Source of the DNA: Paludibacter sp.
GTDB lineage: Bacteria > Bacteroidota > Bacteroidia > Bacteroidales > Paludibacteraceae
Assembly: GCA_028710415.1 (NCBI GenBank)
Contig: JAQTUE010000036.1
Span: 1-47,639 of the forward strand
Length of the DNA: 47,639 nucleotides
Direction of reading: 5' to 3'
The translations under genes were made by a program, and so were the position numbers. A model generated the notes under the pieces. The model ran no database searches. It worked only from the letters and a program-made list of their open reading frames with translations, and was not told where the DNA came from. The stretch's first letter is position 1, and each line of letters begins with the position of its first letter. This document shows positions 1 through 8,343 of the stretch, one piece after another.

Positions 1-674
1 TAGGTGTCGTAAGCAGATATCCAGGACACAGGTACAGTGGCTGCAATTGGAATAACATCGCCTACATACACATAAGTCCTGATGCCTGAATGAATATAGC
101 TTACTAATTGGCCAACGGTATGTCCATTGAAAATACGTAATTCCACTTCCGGGCAGATCCATTGATTTTCACTGACCAGTTTAAGCTTGCCAGCATCCTT
201 AACGGGTAACATGTTCTCAGCAAAATAGGAATCCCCCTCACGGATATTGGGGTTCATGAAATTCTTCCATTGTTCTTCACCTACCCAATGGATTGCATTT
301 GGAAATGTCAGTTCAATTTTTGTACGGTCTTCATTAAACTTCGTGCATCCTCCACAATGGTCGAAATGCAAATGTGTGAGTACTACATCGGTAATATCAG
401 AACATTGATATCCCAGTTGATTTAATTCAGTATCAAAATTAATAACACCTTTGAAATCGTAGTATTTCAAGTATTCCAGTTGTTTATCCCCAGTGCCGGT
501 ATCTATCAGTATTCGCTTGTCACCGGTATCAATCAACAGGCAACGCATGTTTAGCTGACAGAAATTCTCATCATCACATGGATACCTTTTTTGCCAAACC
601 CGTTTAGGAACAACTCCAAATATTGCTCCTCCATCTACATGGAATGAGCCGGCTTCTATTTTCTGTAGTTTCAT
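1..674 (-). CDS. Metallo-beta-lactamase-fold hydrolase, 3' end outside window
   Basis: The frame opens with ATG at 674-672 and runs off the left edge without a stop, giving 224 codons. The N-terminal half carries the zinc-binding signature HLHFDH at residues about 101-106, followed by CGG. A second conserved block, NGHTVGQ, about 95 residues later would supply another metal-binding His. This is the metallo-beta-lactamase fold of the lactonase/glyoxalase II type; the substrate cannot be told from sequence. No signal peptide is visible, so it is probably cytoplasmic. A 9-bp tandem repeat (688-732) lies directly upstream. It is divergent from mpl at 883. The fold is sure; a specific function such as quorum-lactone cleavage is not. 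Confidence 0.85.
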   Translation of the reverse strand, partial: MKLQKIEAGSFHVDGGAIFGVVPKRVWQKRYPCDDENFCQLNMRCLLIDTGDKRILIDTGTGDKQLEYLKYYDFKGVINFDTELNQLGYQCSDITDVVLTHLHFDHCGGCTKFNEDRTKIELTFPNAIHWVGEEQWKNFMNPNIREGDSYFAENMLPVKDAGKLKLVSENQWICPEVELRIFNGHTVGQLVSYIHSGIRTYVYVGDVIPIAATVPVSWISAYDT

Positions 675-687
675 TTTAATAAGTAAG

Positions 688-732
688 TTGATTAAGTCAA
701 TTAAGTCAATTAAGTCAATTAAGTTGATTTGG
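688..732. repeat. 9-bp tandem repeat, unit TCAATTAAG
   Basis: Three exact units (697-705, 706-714, 715-723) are flanked by one degenerate unit on each side. The array begins 13 bp upstream of the start codon of the metallo-hydrolase. The unit resembles the AATYAACC octamer arrays at 2394 and 42751, so it may belong to the same repeat class. Confidence 0.85.
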
Positions 733-821
733 TTGGATGTAATAGAAATTAAACTTTACAAACTTTCATTTAATATATACATTCCCAACAATCAAACTTT
801 AGGTACTTGCCGAATTTTTAG

Positions 822-829
822 TACATTTG
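822..829 (+). promoter_or_regulatory. Candidate -7 box of the mpl promoter
   Basis: TACATTTG fits the Bacteroidota -7 consensus TAnnTTTG and lies 53 bp upstream of the mpl ATG. No well-placed -33 TTG is seen, so this is a moderate call. Confidence 0.45.
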
Positions 830-882
830 TGTTTTAATTAATTTTCGACAAAAATACGTAAAAACATTCATCATCCAATCGT

Positions 883-2253
883 ATGCAAAGAGTTCATTTT
901 ATTGCCATAGGTGGAGCTGCCATGCACAACTTAGCCATTGCTATCAGTAAAAAAGATAATTTTCAAGTAACCGGGTCGGATGATGAAATCTTCGAACCTT
1001 CACGCACTCGTCTAAAAGAATATGGCCTATTGCCAGACGAAATGGGTTGGTTCCCTGACCGTATCCATAAAGGACTACATGCCGTTATATTAGGAATGCA
1101 TGCCACTGCAGACAATCCTGAATTAGTACGCGCTAAAGAACTGGGTTTGAAAATCTATTCATTTCCTGAATACCTTTACCAGCAAACCCGCAGCAAAACC
1201 CGTATCGTAATAGGGGGCAGCCACGGAAAGACAACAACCACAGCCATGATATTGTTTGTTCTGAAGCATTTGAAAATTGATGCTGATTACATGGTTGGTG
1301 CCCAGATTGAAGGTTTTGACAATATGGTAAAACTCTCCTACGAATCACGCATTGCCGTTTTTGAAGGAGATGAATATCTGACTTCTCCTTTAGATCGTCG
1401 TCCAAAATTTCATCTATACAAACCACATATTGCAGTACTTACCGGTATTGCATGGGATCATATCAATGTATTCCCAACCTTTGATAATTATGTAGACCAA
1501 TTCAGGAAATTTGCCGATCTTATGGAAGTACAGGGAAGGCTTATCTACTTTGATGGTGACGAAAACCTGAATGAAATAGCTGAACATTTGAGACGTGATA
1601 TAGTACCATTCCCTTACAACACTCCTGAATATGAAGTCCGTGATGGTATAACCTTTTTACTGACCAAATACGGAGATGTAGCATTGAAAGTTTTCGGAGA
1701 GCATAACCTGCAAAACATGAATGCAGCCAGACTTGCCTGCCGTCAGATTGGGGTGACTGATGAACAGTTTTATTCTGTTATTTCAGAGTTCCCGGGAGCT
1801 TCCAATCGTCTTCAAAAGATTGGTGAAACTAGTAATTCTGTAGCATTTAAAGATTTTGCCCATTCGCCTTCAAAGCTGAAAGCAACAGTAAAGGCTGTTA
1901 AACATCAATATCCCGACCGAAAACTGGTTGCCTGTATGGAATTACATACATTCAGCAGCCTGACTGAGGAGTTTTTACCACAATATGCCGGCTGTATGGC
2001 AGAAGCAGATATTGCTTTCGTATACTACAATCCGGAGGTAATACTACATAAACACCTGAAAGATATCGATCCTGAGCAGGTAAAACTGGCATTCGGTGGA
2101 AAGAATCTGACTGTATTTACCGATTCGGAAGCATTACAACAAGCACTACGCAAACTGAATTTTGATGACTCTGCTTTGTTGTTGATGACATCCGGTAATT
2201 TCTCAGGAGTTAATCTGATGGAATTTGCGAATGAACTTTTGAAGAAGGAGTAG
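883..2253 (+). CDS. mpl: UDP-N-acetylmuramate:L-Ala-gamma-D-Glu-meso-DAP ligase (Mpl), Mur ligase family
   Basis: The 456-aa protein is a complete Mur ligase. It has an N-terminal Rossmann-like UDP-binding segment (FIAIGGAAMHNLA near residue 6), the ATP P-loop GGSHGKTTTT at about 111-120, a central domain with EGDEYLTS, and a C-terminal domain containing FKDFAHSPSK. The opening GGAAMHNLA rather than the MurC-type GGIGMSGIA, and the length, match Mpl, which reattaches recycled murein tripeptide to UDP-MurNAc in the cytoplasm. Bacteroidota genomes often label this gene MurC. The stop codon TAG at 2251-2253 is the first triplet of a heptanucleotide repeat array. Confidence 0.88.
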   Translation: MQRVHFIAIGGAAMHNLAIAISKKDNFQVTGSDDEIFEPSRTRLKEYGLLPDEMGWFPDRIHKGLHAVILGMHATADNPELVRAKELGLKIYSFPEYLYQQTRSKTRIVIGGSHGKTTTTAMILFVLKHLKIDADYMVGAQIEGFDNMVKLSYESRIAVFEGDEYLTSPLDRRPKFHLYKPHIAVLTGIAWDHINVFPTFDNYVDQFRKFADLMEVQGRLIYFDGDENLNEIAEHLRRDIVPFPYNTPEYEVRDGITFLLTKYGDVALKVFGEHNLQNMNAARLACRQIGVTDEQFYSVISEFPGASNRLQKIGETSNSVAFKDFAHSPSKLKATVKAVKHQYPDRKLVACMELHTFSSLTEEFLPQYAGCMAEADIAFVYYNPEVILHKHLKDIDPEQVKLAFGGKNLTVFTDSEALQQALRKLNFDDSALLLMTSGNFSGVNLMEFANELLKKE

Positions 2254-2380
2254 GTAGAAGGTAGTAGGTAGAAGGTAGTAGGTAGAAGGTAGTAGGTAGT
2301 AGGTAGAAGGTAGAAGGTAGAAGGTAGAAGGTAGAAGGTAGTAGGTAGTAGGTAGTAGGTAGAAGGTAGTAGGTAGTAGG
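2251..2380. repeat. Heptanucleotide tandem array, unit GGTAGWA
   Basis: About 18 units of 7 bp alternate GGTAGAA and GGTAGTA with no spacers. The array starts at the mpl stop codon and stops just before a second, unrelated octamer array. Confidence 0.95.
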
Positions 2381-2393
2381 TTGTTATAAAAGG

Positions 2394-2556
2394 AATCAAC
2401 TCAATCAACTCAATCAACTCAATTAACCAATCAACCAATCAACCAATCAACCAATTAACCAATTAACCAATCAACTAATCAACCAATCAACCAATCAACC
2501 AATCAATCAACCAATCAACCAATCAACCAATCAACCAATTAACTAATCAACCAACC
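2394..2556. repeat. Octanucleotide tandem array, unit AATYAACC
   Basis: About 20 units of AATCAACC / AATTAACC with small phase shifts. The plus strand of the array has no G, so an RNA copy would be unstructured. It ends 4 nt before the ATG of the dCMP deaminase. The same family recurs at 42751-42912 before lpxB. Confidence 0.95.
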
Positions 2557-2560
2557 AAGA

Positions 2561-2989
2561 ATGACTGAAAAACAACAATTACTGGATAGCCGGTATATGC
2601 GCATGGCCAGGATATGGGCTGAAAACTCGTACTGTGAACGTAGAAAAGTGGGTGCATTGCTGGTGAAAAATCAAATGATAATTTCTGATGGATATAATGG
2701 AACACCTTCCGGATTTGAAAATAATTGTGAGGATGAGAACAATGTATCAAAACCTTATGTTTTACATGCTGAAGCAAATGCCATTACTAAAATTGCACGC
2801 TCGCACAACAGCAGCGATAATGCAACTTTATATGTTACCGCTTCACCATGCATTGAATGTGCAAAATTAATTATCCAGTCAGGCATTAAAAGGGTCGTTT
2901 TTGGAGAGCAGTACCGTATTATGGATGGGGTTGAGTTATTGCAGCGGGCTAAGATTGAAATTGTTTATCTGGAAAAAGAAGACGAATAG
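2561..2989 (+). CDS. dCMP deaminase (zinc-dependent cytidine/deoxycytidylate deaminase family)
   Basis: The 142-aa protein has the deaminase zinc site: HAE with H69 and E71, and PCIEC with C97 and C100. The region SDGYNGTPSGFENNCED is typical of deoxycytidylate deaminases of the ComEB type, which convert dCMP to dUMP for thymidylate synthesis. The length is normal for the family. It is cytoplasmic, with no signal peptide. The ATG at 2561 directly follows the G-free octamer array, so the repeat would form the mRNA leader if transcription starts upstream of it. The S41 protease follows after 87 bp on the same strand. Confidence 0.93.
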   Translation: MTEKQQLLDSRYMRMARIWAENSYCERRKVGALLVKNQMIISDGYNGTPSGFENNCEDENNVSKPYVLHAEANAITKIARSHNSSDNATLYVTASPCIECAKLIIQSGIKRVVFGEQYRIMDGVELLQRAKIEIVYLEKEDE

Positions 2990-3076
2990 AATTAAATCTA
3001 CAATTTCTTGATTAATAAAATGGATTGATTGAAATTATTAGAGCTTGTTATTTATTAAAATCAAATTGTTGTTTCT

Positions 3077-4669
3077 ATGAATAAGAAAAATTTATTGTTG
3101 GTATTGATTGTTTTTCTTGCTATTATAAGTGGAGTTATATTAGGTAACTTATTATCCAGGCGTGCAAATAGCTCCGGGTTTTCTAGGATGCTTTCACACA
3201 GTAAAGTGGATGATCTGCTTTCAATTATTAATGCTCAGTATGTCGATACAGTCGATGTCAAAGAATTGACAGAGGAATTAATGACCGATCTGACTTCAAA
3301 GCTTGACCCGCACACAGTTTATATTCCTGCTTCTGATCTGGAAAATGTAAATAACGAACTGGAAGGCAGTTTCAGCGGAATAGGCGTTCAATTCAACATA
3401 CAAAATGATACCATCATGATTGTGGCAGTTATCAGTGGCGGACCTTCCGATAAAGTTGGTTTATTGGCCGGTGACAGGATTGTTCGGGTTAATGATTCCG
3501 TTTTTGTTGGTAAAAAGGTTACCAACGAAAAAGTAATGAAGAAACTGCGTGGTAAGAATGGAACAAAAGTTAAACTAGGCATCAAACGTCATGGTACCCG
3601 TGAAATACTTCATTATACGATAACACGCGGTGAGATTCCTGTTAATTCAGTGGATATTGCTTATATGATTGAGCCACATGTAGGATTTATTAAAGTAAGT
3701 AAATTTGCAGCAACCACTTATACTGAGTTCCTGAATGCTATTGCAACTTTACGTAGCCAGGGTGCTACTAAATACATCATCGACTTACGTGAAAATAGCG
3801 GTGGTTTTATGGAACAGGCTATTAATATGGTGAATGAATTCTTACCGGGTGGTAGAATGATTGTCTACTCAAAGGGTAAAGCTTATCCACGTTCGGAAGC
3901 CAAATCTGATGGAAAAGGGAGTTGCATTAAATTCCCGATTGTTGTATTGATTGATGAGTTCTCTGCTTCTGCCAGTGAAATCTTCTCAGGGGCTATTCAG
4001 GATAACGACAGGGGTTTGATTATTGGACGTCGATCCTTTGGTAAGGGATTGGTTCAACAACAACTTACTTTGCCTGATGGATCGGCTGTGAGGCTCACCG
4101 TGGCCCGTTATTATACACCTTCCGGACGAAGCATCCAGAAGCATTATGTAAAAGGCAAAGGACAGGATTATGAAATGGATATTATGCACCGGTACATGCA
4201 TGGTGAGATTGACAGCAAGGACAGCATTCATGTTGCCGATTCACTGAAGTTTAAAACATTTGGCGGAAGAACAGTCTATGGCGGAGGTGGTATAATGCCT
4301 GATGTTTTTGTACCACGGGACACTTCCGAATATACCCCTTACCTGAACAAAGTGATTAACTACGGTTACTTATATCAATTTGCATTCAAATATGTCGACC
4401 AGAACCGTGATAAGTTGAAAGCCTTTAGAACCTGGCAACAAATGGATAAATACCTTTCAAGCCAGAATCTGATTAATGATTTTGTAGCTTTCTCAACAAC
4501 TAAAGGGGTTGTAGCAAACTGGAAACAAATTAAGGTATCGAAACGCTTTTTACTTATGCAATTAAATGCCTATATTTCAAGGAATATACTGGGTGATTCA
4601 GGATTTTATCCGCTGCTTTACAAAGACGATAAGACCGTTAGGAAAGCTCTGGAATCATTGAGTAAATAA
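3077..4669 (+). CDS. S41-family C-terminal processing peptidase with PDZ domain
   Basis: The 530-aa protein begins with an uncleaved-looking membrane anchor or signal (residues 5-26), followed by a PDZ domain (about 95-180, with GSFSGIGVQF and AGDRIVRVND) and the S41 catalytic domain. The serine block SASASE spans 296-301, and FGKG places a Lys at 323. S298 and K323 are 25 apart, as in the Ser-Lys dyad of Ctp proteases, so these are the likely catalytic pair. A C-terminal extension of about 130 residues follows, as in Bacteroidota members. It would cleave envelope proteins at their C-termini in the periplasm. The substrate is unknown. Confidence 0.93.
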   Translation: MNKKNLLLVLIVFLAIISGVILGNLLSRRANSSGFSRMLSHSKVDDLLSIINAQYVDTVDVKELTEELMTDLTSKLDPHTVYIPASDLENVNNELEGSFSGIGVQFNIQNDTIMIVAVISGGPSDKVGLLAGDRIVRVNDSVFVGKKVTNEKVMKKLRGKNGTKVKLGIKRHGTREILHYTITRGEIPVNSVDIAYMIEPHVGFIKVSKFAATTYTEFLNAIATLRSQGATKYIIDLRENSGGFMEQAINMVNEFLPGGRMIVYSKGKAYPRSEAKSDGKGSCIKFPIVVLIDEFSASASEIFSGAIQDNDRGLIIGRRSFGKGLVQQQLTLPDGSAVRLTVARYYTPSGRSIQKHYVKGKGQDYEMDIMHRYMHGEIDSKDSIHVADSLKFKTFGGRTVYGGGGIMPDVFVPRDTSEYTPYLNKVINYGYLYQFAFKYVDQNRDKLKAFRTWQQMDKYLSSQNLINDFVAFSTTKGVVANWKQIKVSKRFLLMQLNAYISRNILGDSGFYPLLYKDDKTVRKALESLSK

Positions 4670-5234
4670 ACTTAATCCGAATAAATAAGGCTTTATAAAA
4701 TTAATTTTAAGTATCTTAACTCTCAAATTCGTGTATTTTTTTGCGTAATATTGCATAATTTACACCTGAATTTTTTATTCGGACTTGTGCTTGTTTGGTT
4801 TTAAAATCAAAATACGAAGTGTTTTTCGTATTCGTTTTTTTTATCTTCCAAATCAGCGTAATTCCGTTAAATCGGAATGTGCCATCCACGTTCAATTCTT
4901 AATTCTGGCTTGTCCAGGTAATAAGACTTTACCATTTTTCATCTTTTATTATTCTGTAAATTCCTAAATTCTGTAAATTACTTCCCATTGGTTAGCGATC
5001 GTTGGTTCTGATTCAAAGATTTACTCATCCTACTAAAGCTAAGCTTATAAATTTAATTCTTTTTGGATTATGAAATTATTAGTTTCGAATCATTGATAGT
5101 CATTTCAATAACTTTTACCCTTTTTTCCACGCGATACAATTGGTCAGAGTATGGGATTATTTAACCCGCGAATATGGAAATCTCAAACCCGTATAAGAAT
5201 GCCAATTAAGAATAATCTTTGAAAGTAACTCAAA
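4670..5234. other. Gene-free interval after the S41 protease
   Basis: About 565 bp of AT-rich sequence with no credible reading frame. It holds an AT-rich hairpin with a T tract at 4811-4842, and a small hairpin ATTCCG/CGGAAT at 4861-4878. CCGAATAAA near 4678 and TTTATTCGG near 4773 form a long-range inverted pair. A transcribed non-coding RNA is possible but cannot be shown. Confidence 0.5.
4811..4842 (+). terminator. Candidate terminator: hairpin plus T tract
   Basis: AATACGAA (4811-4818) pairs with TTCGTATT (4825-4832) over a 6-nt loop, and TTTTTTTT follows from 4835. The stem is AT-rich and lies about 140 bp past the protease stop, so it may end that transcript or a separate short RNA. 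Confidence 0.5.
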
Positions 5235-5264
5235 AATAAATCCCTGATTGTTCAGGGATTTATT
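5235..5264 (-). terminator. Terminator of the 919-aa protein / 58-aa peptide unit
   Basis: AATAAATCCCTGA (5235-5247) and TCAGGGATTTATT (5252-5264) form a perfect 13-bp stem with a 4-nt loop. On the minus strand the stem ends in TTTATTTTTG, a T-rich tail. It starts 3 bp beyond the stop codon of the 58-aa gene. Confidence 0.9.
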
Positions 5265-5267
5265 AAT

Positions 5268-5444
5268 TTAAACTCTATTGGTTTTAAACGGATCGTTATG
5301 GAAGTACTCAGGAATACTGTTCATCGTTTCTCCAGGACCAAGTGGGGGAGCCGATTCCAATGCCAACGATATTTCATTATCAAGTTGTATTCTCTCAATC
5401 AATGGAGCTGTATACTCTCGGTTTTCTTTATATGTATTGTTCAT
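5268..5444 (-). CDS. Small 58-aa peptide, uncharacterised
   Basis: An ATG frame of 58 codons starts 22 bp after the stop of the 919-aa secreted protein and ends 3 bp before a perfect terminator hairpin. This placement supports a real gene and the last member of a two-gene unit. The product is hydrophilic with no signal peptide. It begins MNNTYKENREYTAPLIERIQ, has an acidic middle (LDNEISLALESAPP), a Gly-Pro turn and the ending NDPFKTNRV. Peptides with a similar Tyr-x-x-Pro start, LDNEISLALES core and late NNDPF motif are, as I recall, recurrent in Bacteroidales; I know of no function. It is shorter than most annotation cut-offs. Confidence 0.72.
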   Translation of the reverse strand: MNNTYKENREYTAPLIERIQLDNEISLALESAPPLGPGETMNSIPEYFHNDPFKTNRV

Positions 5445-5466
5445 TGAGTTTATTTTTTGAGATTGT

Positions 5467-8226
5467 TTAATTAATAATTATTTTACTGGTTATTGTTTTA
5501 CCATTTACAATTACCCTCACTAAATAAACTCCGGAAGTAAATGATTCACTTAAAACGGTAGTTTTGTTTGTCATTGTCTGGCTTTCCATTTTCTCTCCAA
5601 TCGTATTATAAACCGATACTGTGCCTTGTCCTGAAAATCCGTTAGAACAGTTTATCGTAATTCTGTTTTGAGCATTCTTATAAACGGTTATTAAACTGGC
5701 ATCTGCCGGATTGTTATCAAAGCCACTTACTATAGAACCTGTTTTGAATATTAAGGTAAAACGAGTTGTCGAATTTACCGCATCTGAACTAAAATTATAA
5801 GCAGAACCATCCGTAATGTCTTTTTCAGTGTACAACAAATTATCTTTGAGAAGAACCTTTGTTCCGGAATCGAAATTGTTGATTTGTGAAATTCTAATGT
5901 TAAAGTTTATACCTGCCTGACCTGTTGTAAATCCAAGCGGTATTTCAGTATCATAAGGAATGTTGTTCATGCTGTTGATTGCAAGTTGTTGACCACCTAC
6001 AAATGTGTAAATTTCAGGTATAGAAACGTTATTATTATTCATTTTGCCGGAATCGTACGCATCTAAACCATTTGAAGATTCCGCAGCAAACATCACTATC
6101 GTTTCATCACCGGTAGTACCATTCGACACATTAAGGCCTAATAACGGGTAAATCTGATTTTTTTCTACCTGTGTTTTTAGCGGAGTTGTAGAAATATTAC
6201 CGAAACCAGTCATAGCTACACTGGTAGTATGTGAACGATTGGTATTTAATAAAGTTATCGATTGGTTATCGACTTTTGTTTTCACCCAGAATGCTTGCAT
6301 TGGAGGAATTATGCCTGTTACGCGACCAGTTCCGCTGGCATTGGTTCCAACTCCTGTAGTTGCATTCACAGTTTCAAAATGGTAAAGCGGCGTTGAATTC
6401 GTATCACGAGTCTTATACCACACCGTAGCTTCTAAATTCGTATTTGCGGTTATGGATGATAATACATTCAGATATGAAGGATAAGGGTTTCCTATCAAAT
6501 TATAACCATGCTTTGGATTAGTTGACGTATAGGTCAAACCACTTATAATTTGATCATTCGTATTTAATGAAGTACCGGTAAATGTAACTGTTGATGCATC
6601 AAGGTTTGGTTTTATAATATATCCTTTGTTTACATCCATTGTCCCAGAGCTAACTGTATTCCAGTATGCACCTGGAGCATATCCATCAGCCCCGGTTTCC
6701 TGTTTTGCTTCATTTTCAGGATATGAATAGAATATTAACGAACCTGTATTCACAATTGGTAAAGAAGAAGCTCCTGTTACCGGTGAGGCCATGTACCAGT
6801 TTCGGGATGTGCTAAGGTATTGGTAAACATTATAAGTTGCTGATGTATTGGTTATTATTGCTGGAGTCGTGATTGTAGCCGTACCATTTGTGTTATCCGA
6901 TAGCAAGTTCAATGTACCACTATTGCTCATGGTGGTACTTACCGTAAGCTGTTTCCCGGCATTGACGATAAATATGGCATTAGAATTGATTGTTAATGCT
7001 GAAGTATTTAAATTACAATCTATTATCGATTTTGCACCTGAAGTTTTGGATATTACAAGATTATTCATAGTAGCATCTCCTGTAGCATTTACTGTACCAT
7101 CATTGATTCCACTCAACGTTACAGTGCCATCATTTGCATTAAAGGTACCGGATGAACGTGTCCAGTTACCTTGAATTGTAAGATTTGTAGAATTTGCATT
7201 TTTTAGAACTAATGCACCACCATCAATAACCAGATTGCCTGATGCAGTTCTGTTAGCATTCAGATTAACCGTACCTGAAGTTATTGTAATATTTTGAGGA
7301 ACTTGGGTAATTGACCATGAATTATCTGATGATTCTACATTGTAGGTTGCATCAGGACCCTGATTAAACTTTAAAATAGCATTCGAATCATAAAAACTGG
7401 CTGGAGGAGCAGTTAAGACGTAGCCACCTGCACCAATTTCTAATGTTCCACTTACCGAAGAATTTGCTCCAAACGATGCACCCACATTTGATGAACCACC
7501 TGTTTTATTAATCGTTATATTCTGAAATCCAATTGTTCCTGAAATTGAATGAACTGCATCACCACTACTTGGTGCTCCAGTAAAAATAACTGTAGAACCG
7601 CCTGTTCCATTCGCCCATGTTCCACTGTTTACCAATGTAGTCGAAGAACCTGAACCTGATTTGTTAATTACTAAAGTTCTTGCTGTACCATCGCTAGTTG
7701 TAAATGTTGAACCTGAATTTATGGATAAAGATCCAACAGTGACGTTTTGATCTAAGGTTATATTATGAGCAATAACAAAACTTGCAGTAGTTGAAGTTGG
7801 TAAAGATCCATCACACCAGGATGATGAAGAACTCCAGTTTCCGACTGCTTTTGTGGTTGGGTTAATTGATATCGAGTAGTTGGAACCACCATTATTGTCC
7901 CATACATTTGCATTCCAATCATCCCAACCATGAAAATAATATGCTGTTGACGTAGATAAGACATTTATATCTCCTGACCATGTCGAATTGTTTCCGTTGT
8001 TTGTGTTTGTACCTTGAGTTAAAGCATGAGCAACCCATGTTCCCCCCTCATTTATTTGAACTTCAGCATGACAACCAGAATAACTATTATACATTTCTAC
8101 ATAGAAATGAATTGTTTGCGAATTCGAAGGCTGACTTCCTGTTGTATGATTTCCCATCCAGCTAATAGTTGCTGAAGCAGAAAAAACAGCAAAAAACAAA
8201 ATAATTAGTAAAGTGATTTTTTTCAT
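5467..8226 (-). CDS. Large T9SS-secreted protein of unknown function in the starch regulon
   Basis: The 919-aa protein has a Sec signal peptide (residues 1 to about 20). Residues about 20-125 form a beta-rich, aromatic module (SWMGNHTTG, YYFHGWDDWNANVWDNNGG) that looks like a carbohydrate-binding domain. Residues about 125-450 are Ser/Thr/Asn/Gly-rich beta-helix-like repeats of the form LVINKSGSGSSTTLVNSGTW. A bacteroidetal surface-protein segment follows (YQYLSTSRNWYMASPV and IGNPYPSYLN). The last about 75 residues (VYNTIGEKME ... GVYLVRVIVNGKTITSKIIIN) are a T9SS type A sorting domain, so export across the outer membrane is expected. No catalytic motif was recognised. A LacI-type operator and a -7 box lie upstream, matching the amylase and susC units. 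Starch binding or adhesion is an inference. Confidence 0.85.
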   Translation of the reverse strand: MKKITLLIILFFAVFSASATISWMGNHTTGSQPSNSQTIHFYVEMYNSYSGCHAEVQINEGGTWVAHALTQGTNTNNGNNSTWSGDINVLSTSTAYYFHGWDDWNANVWDNNGGSNYSISINPTTKAVGNWSSSSSWCDGSLPTSTTASFVIAHNITLDQNVTVGSLSINSGSTFTTSDGTARTLVINKSGSGSSTTLVNSGTWANGTGGSTVIFTGAPSSGDAVHSISGTIGFQNITINKTGGSSNVGASFGANSSVSGTLEIGAGGYVLTAPPASFYDSNAILKFNQGPDATYNVESSDNSWSITQVPQNITITSGTVNLNANRTASGNLVIDGGALVLKNANSTNLTIQGNWTRSSGTFNANDGTVTLSGINDGTVNATGDATMNNLVISKTSGAKSIIDCNLNTSALTINSNAIFIVNAGKQLTVSTTMSNSGTLNLLSDNTNGTATITTPAIITNTSATYNVYQYLSTSRNWYMASPVTGASSLPIVNTGSLIFYSYPENEAKQETGADGYAPGAYWNTVSSGTMDVNKGYIIKPNLDASTVTFTGTSLNTNDQIISGLTYTSTNPKHGYNLIGNPYPSYLNVLSSITANTNLEATVWYKTRDTNSTPLYHFETVNATTGVGTNASGTGRVTGIIPPMQAFWVKTKVDNQSITLLNTNRSHTTSVAMTGFGNISTTPLKTQVEKNQIYPLLGLNVSNGTTGDETIVMFAAESSNGLDAYDSGKMNNNNVSIPEIYTFVGGQQLAINSMNNIPYDTEIPLGFTTGQAGINFNIRISQINNFDSGTKVLLKDNLLYTEKDITDGSAYNFSSDAVNSTTRFTLIFKTGSIVSGFDNNPADASLITVYKNAQNRITINCSNGFSGQGTVSVYNTIGEKMESQTMTNKTTVLSESFTSGVYLVRVIVNGKTITSKIIIN

Positions 8227-8267
8227 TCTTTCTAAATTTAAGTATAAAACAATTATAGATTAATGCA

Positions 8268-8299
8268 CAAATTTATGAAATTATATATAAGTATAACAA
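8268..8299 (-). promoter_or_regulatory. Promoter of the 919-aa secreted protein
   Basis: On the minus strand TAAATTTG (8275-8268) matches the -7 consensus TAnnTTTG, with TTG (8299-8297) 21 bp upstream. It lies about 42 bp before the start codon, and the operator at 8329-8343 is further upstream. Confidence 0.65.
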
Positions 8300-8328
8300 T
8301 CTTTTTATCATATTTTATTGAAAACTAA

Positions 8329-8343
8329 TGCAATCGTTTGCAA
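8329..8343. promoter_or_regulatory. LacI-type operator upstream of the 919-aa protein
   Basis: TGCAATCGTTTGCAA is the reverse complement of the operators at 11928 and 19656. The 12-bp core GCAAACGATTGC is identical at all three sites and has the CG-centred near-palindromic form of LacI-family operators. Its centre lies 60.5 bp upstream of the -7 box edge. Confidence 0.82.

Noticed and set aside
872..886. Sequence CCAATCGTATGCAAA resembling the LacI-type operator
   Set aside because: It has two mismatches, overlaps the mpl start codon and has no matching promoter downstream.
2025..2438. 137-residue open frame on the minus strand rich in FYLLPST
   Set aside because: It is the translation of the GGTAGWA array plus the antisense of mpl; no protein-like composition.
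2394..2556. Possible CRISPR array
   Set aside because: The repeats are 8-bp and contiguous with no spacers, and there are no cas genes in the window.
4785..4967. 60-codon plus-strand frame after the S41 protease
   Set aside because: It runs through a hairpin and T tract, with an implausible Phe/Ile-rich composition.
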